Positions 5,384-6,499 of a stretch of DNA of 6,499 nucleotides are shown in pieces. The stretch's first letter is position 1; each line of letters starts with the position of its first letter. The translations under genes and the position numbers were made by a program. The notes beneath the pieces are model-generated. The model ran no database searches. It saw nothing but the letters and a program-made list of their open reading frames with translations, and had not been told where the DNA came from. The stretch lies in assembly GCA_021850375.1 (NCBI GenBank), contig JAJZLZ010000049.1, positions 1-6,499 of the forward strand, given 5' to 3'. This DNA is from Microcaldota archaeon. GTDB lineage: Archaea; Micrarchaeota; Micrarchaeia; Micrarchaeales; Micrarchaeaceae.

Positions 5384-5397
5384 GGAAAAGTATATTA
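5384..5397 (+). promoter_or_regulatory. BRE/TATA promoter of tRNA-Ser
   Basis: GGAAAAG (5384-5390) followed by TATATTA (5391-5397) is a good BRE/TATA pair. It predicts a start near 5420, only about 5 bases before the mature tRNA end. Confidence 0.55.
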
Positions 5398-5424
5398 GGC
5401 ACTTAGAGAGATTGATAATACGGT

Positions 5425-5510
5425 GCCGGGGTCGCCTAGTGGTATGGCGGCAGCCTGCTAAGCTGTTTAGCTAGTAATGGCTTCTGTGGGTTCGATTCCC
5501 ACCCCCGGCG
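5425..5510 (+). tRNA. tRNA-Ser (anticodon GCT)
   Basis: This class II tRNA reads AGC and AGT codons. Acceptor GCCGGGG (5425-5431) pairs with CCCCGGC (5503-5509), followed by discriminator G5510 as expected for serine. The D stem is GCC/GGC (5434-5436/5446-5448) with GG in the loop; the anticodon stem GCAGC/GCTGT (5450-5454/5462-5466) holds the loop CTGCTAA with anticodon GCT at 5457-5459. The long variable arm folds as AGCT/GGCT (5469-5472/5479-5482). The T arm is GTGGG/CCCAC (5486-5490/5498-5502) with loop TTCGATT. There is no intron, and CCA is not encoded. Confidence 0.97.
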
Positions 5511-5538
5511 CTTAATCTATGTGTCAACTGATTAACGG

Positions 5539-5555
5539 TGGCAATATTGCTGCCA
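5539..5555. repeat. Dyad with a perfect 10-bp palindrome downstream of tRNA-Ser
   Basis: GCAATATTGC (5541-5550) is a perfect palindrome; overlapping it, TGGCA (5539-5543) and TGCCA (5551-5555) can form a 5-bp stem with a 7-base loop. It lies between the tRNA and the MYG1 gene and may act as a transcript-end structure or a protein site. The function is unknown. Confidence 0.3.
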
Positions 5556-5598
5556 TTCGCCATTTGGTTTTAACTATTGCATTATAATTTACGCTAGT

Positions 5599-5629
5599 CT
5601 TAAAAATCTTAACGCCAAATTTAAGTGAT
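5599..5629 (+). promoter_or_regulatory. Promoter and Shine-Dalgarno-like site of the MYG1 gene
   Basis: CTTAAAAATCTT (5599-5610) is centred about 28 bp before ATG 5633, suggesting a leaderless start; TTATAATTT (5582-5590) further up would instead give a leader of about 20 bases. AGTGAT at 5624-5629 ends 3 bases before ATG, the same arrangement as at the pyruvate kinase start, and supports ATG 5633. Which element is used cannot be decided. Confidence 0.4.
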
Positions 5630-5632
5630 TTA

Positions 5633-6499
5633 ATGAAAATAGTTGCCGTTCACAGTGGTGATTTCCATCCTGATGACGTATTTGCTATTGCAATACTCCG
5701 ACTGTTGTATCCCAAACTAAAGGTGATACGCACCAGAGAACAGAAAATATACTCTACGGCCGATGCGAGAGTGGATGTAGGGCAAAAATATAATTTTAAA
5801 ACATTAGATTTCGATCACCACCAGCCAAAAGGTGCAGGCGTTAGAAAAAACAAAATACCTTATGCCTCTGTCGGCCTTATATGGAGGCATTTTGGGCACA
5901 AATTAGCTAGTCATAAGGCTTGGGAGATAATAGACAAGAATATAATACAGCCAATCGACGCTAATGACAATGGGATAAAATTGTATAAGAGTGCATTGGC
6001 AGAACCTTATAGCATTGGAAACGTCATAGACTCATTCAATCCTAACTGGAGAGAGGAAAAAAAGGATTATGATAAGCGCTTTGAAGAGGCAGTCTGCTTT
6101 GCAACAACACTCATGAAAAGAGAGATATTTGCAGCCGAAGGCGCTGCAGCAATTGAATCTGACGTACATATAAACAATATTATAAATAATGCAATCAAGC
6201 ATAGGCAGGGATATGTTGTTTTTGTGCGTTATATACCATGGCGCGTTTTAATTGATAGAATAAAGAGCATAAAATACGTAATATTCCCTGAGGGTAAATC
6301 GTGGATAGTACGCGCAGTTCCGAAGAATTTAAATTCATTCGAATCTAAAAAGCTCCTACCGCAATCGTGGGCAGGATTAAGAGATGCAGAGCTTGCTAGA
6401 ATAAGCGGAGTTGATGACGCCATATTTTGCCACAAAAACCGCTTTATTGCAGCTGCGCAAAGCAGAGAAGGCGCAGTTTTGATGGCAAAAATATCCTTA
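5633..6499 (+). CDS. MYG1/UPF0160-family DHH-type metal-dependent nuclease (3' end outside the window)
   Basis: MYG1-family proteins belong to the DHH phosphoesterase superfamily; the eukaryotic member is a 3'-5' RNA exonuclease of nucleus and mitochondria. The 289 residues visible show the metal-binding and family motifs in order: HSGDFHPDD (7-15), RTRE (33-36), VDVG (47-50, D48), DFDHHQP (59-65), ASVGLIWRHFG (78-88), IDANDNG (108-114, D109, D112), FNPNW (135-139), then the C-terminal family part: WIVRAVP and LPQSWAGLRDAELARISGV, and finally SREGAVLMAKISL, which matches the usual last segment. Only a few codons should lie beyond 6499. All expected metal ligands are present, so it should be active. 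It stands alone behind its own promoter, 122 bases after tRNA-Ser; an RNA-processing role in this organism is inference from the family. The frame starts at the first ATG and no in-frame upstream start is needed. Confidence 0.93.
   Translation, partial: MKIVAVHSGDFHPDDVFAIAILRLLYPKLKVIRTREQKIYSTADARVDVGQKYNFKTLDFDHHQPKGAGVRKNKIPYASVGLIWRHFGHKLASHKAWEIIDKNIIQPIDANDNGIKLYKSALAEPYSIGNVIDSFNPNWREEKKDYDKRFEEAVCFATTLMKREIFAAEGAAAIESDVHINNIINNAIKHRQGYVVFVRYIPWRVLIDRIKSIKYVIFPEGKSWIVRAVPKNLNSFESKKLLPQSWAGLRDAELARISGVDDAIFCHKNRFIAAAQSREGAVLMAKISL

Larger units (their letters stand above)
5225..5424. other. Non-coding spacer between SRP RNA and tRNA-Ser
   Basis: No gene is supported here. It contains a T tract that may end the SRP RNA, a second CTGCC (5242-5246) that could pair with the RNA's 5' GGCAG in an alternative fold, an imperfect hairpin at 5336-5356 (GTCGTAT against ATACGGAC with one bulged G), an AT-rich stretch (5359-5375) and the tRNA promoter. 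Confidence 0.4.

Noticed and set aside
5225..5424. A second small RNA, such as a C/D box RNA
   Set aside because: No convincing pair of C (RUGAUGA) and D (CUGA) boxes was found; the one hairpin (5336-5356) is short and bulged.
6229..6435. A 68-codon minus-strand open frame
   Set aside because: It is opposite the C-terminal MYG1 motifs, which are well conserved.
1..6499. CRISPR array, insertion sequence, integrase or tRNA attachment site
   Set aside because: No regularly spaced direct repeats, no transposase or integrase motif, and no copy of the tRNA-Ser 3' end was seen elsewhere in the window.

Overview
The window looks archaeal. Evidence: AT-rich TATA/BRE-type promoters about 26-28 bp upstream of starts, so that several genes appear to be leaderless; a class II tRNA-Ser without an encoded CCA; a signal recognition particle (SRP) RNA with both a 5'-3' terminal helix and an Alu-like 5' domain; a UppP fragment with an SSKTQ motif that I associate with archaeal members; and an archaeal-style surface protein rich in N-glycosylation sequons. 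The very short intergenic gaps, the compact SRP RNA and the minimal pyruvate kinase would fit a small-genome lineage such as the ARMAN/Micrarchaeota group or a relative. That placement is inference; no marker here fixes it.

Layout. (1) 1-250: on the minus strand, the first ~45-50 codons of an undecaprenyl-diphosphatase (uppP) end at a junction near 100-120, beyond which a different open frame runs off the left edge. (2) 267-1463 (+): a 12-TM-type MFS transporter whose start region carries an AT element usable as a promoter in both directions. (3) 1562-3283 (+): a membrane-tethered protein with a cytoplasmic winged HTH, one TM helix, an extracellular DUF4382-like domain and Ig-like domains; its promoter is covered by a perfect 18-bp palindrome. 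(4) 3443-4504 (+): a pyruvate kinase that lacks the C-terminal domain and has the residue signature of K+-independent enzymes. (5) 4523-4945 (-): an unrecognised 140-residue protein, tail to tail with pyruvate kinase. (6) 4946-5632: no protein gene, but an SRP RNA (about 5012-5224) and tRNA-Ser(GCT) (5425-5510), each with its own promoter. (7) 5633-6499 (+): a MYG1/UPF0160-family DHH-type nuclease, cut by the right edge close to its natural end.

The genes do not form one operon: almost every gene has its own promoter-like element, and strands alternate. Two loose functional themes are visible: envelope functions on the left (UppP remnant, transporter, surface sensor/regulator) and housekeeping on the right (glycolysis, protein targeting RNA, tRNA, nuclease). 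The most unusual items are the one-component transmembrane regulator with a candidate autoregulatory operator, the domain-reduced pyruvate kinase, the compact SRP RNA with a shortened helix 8, and the broken uppP junction.
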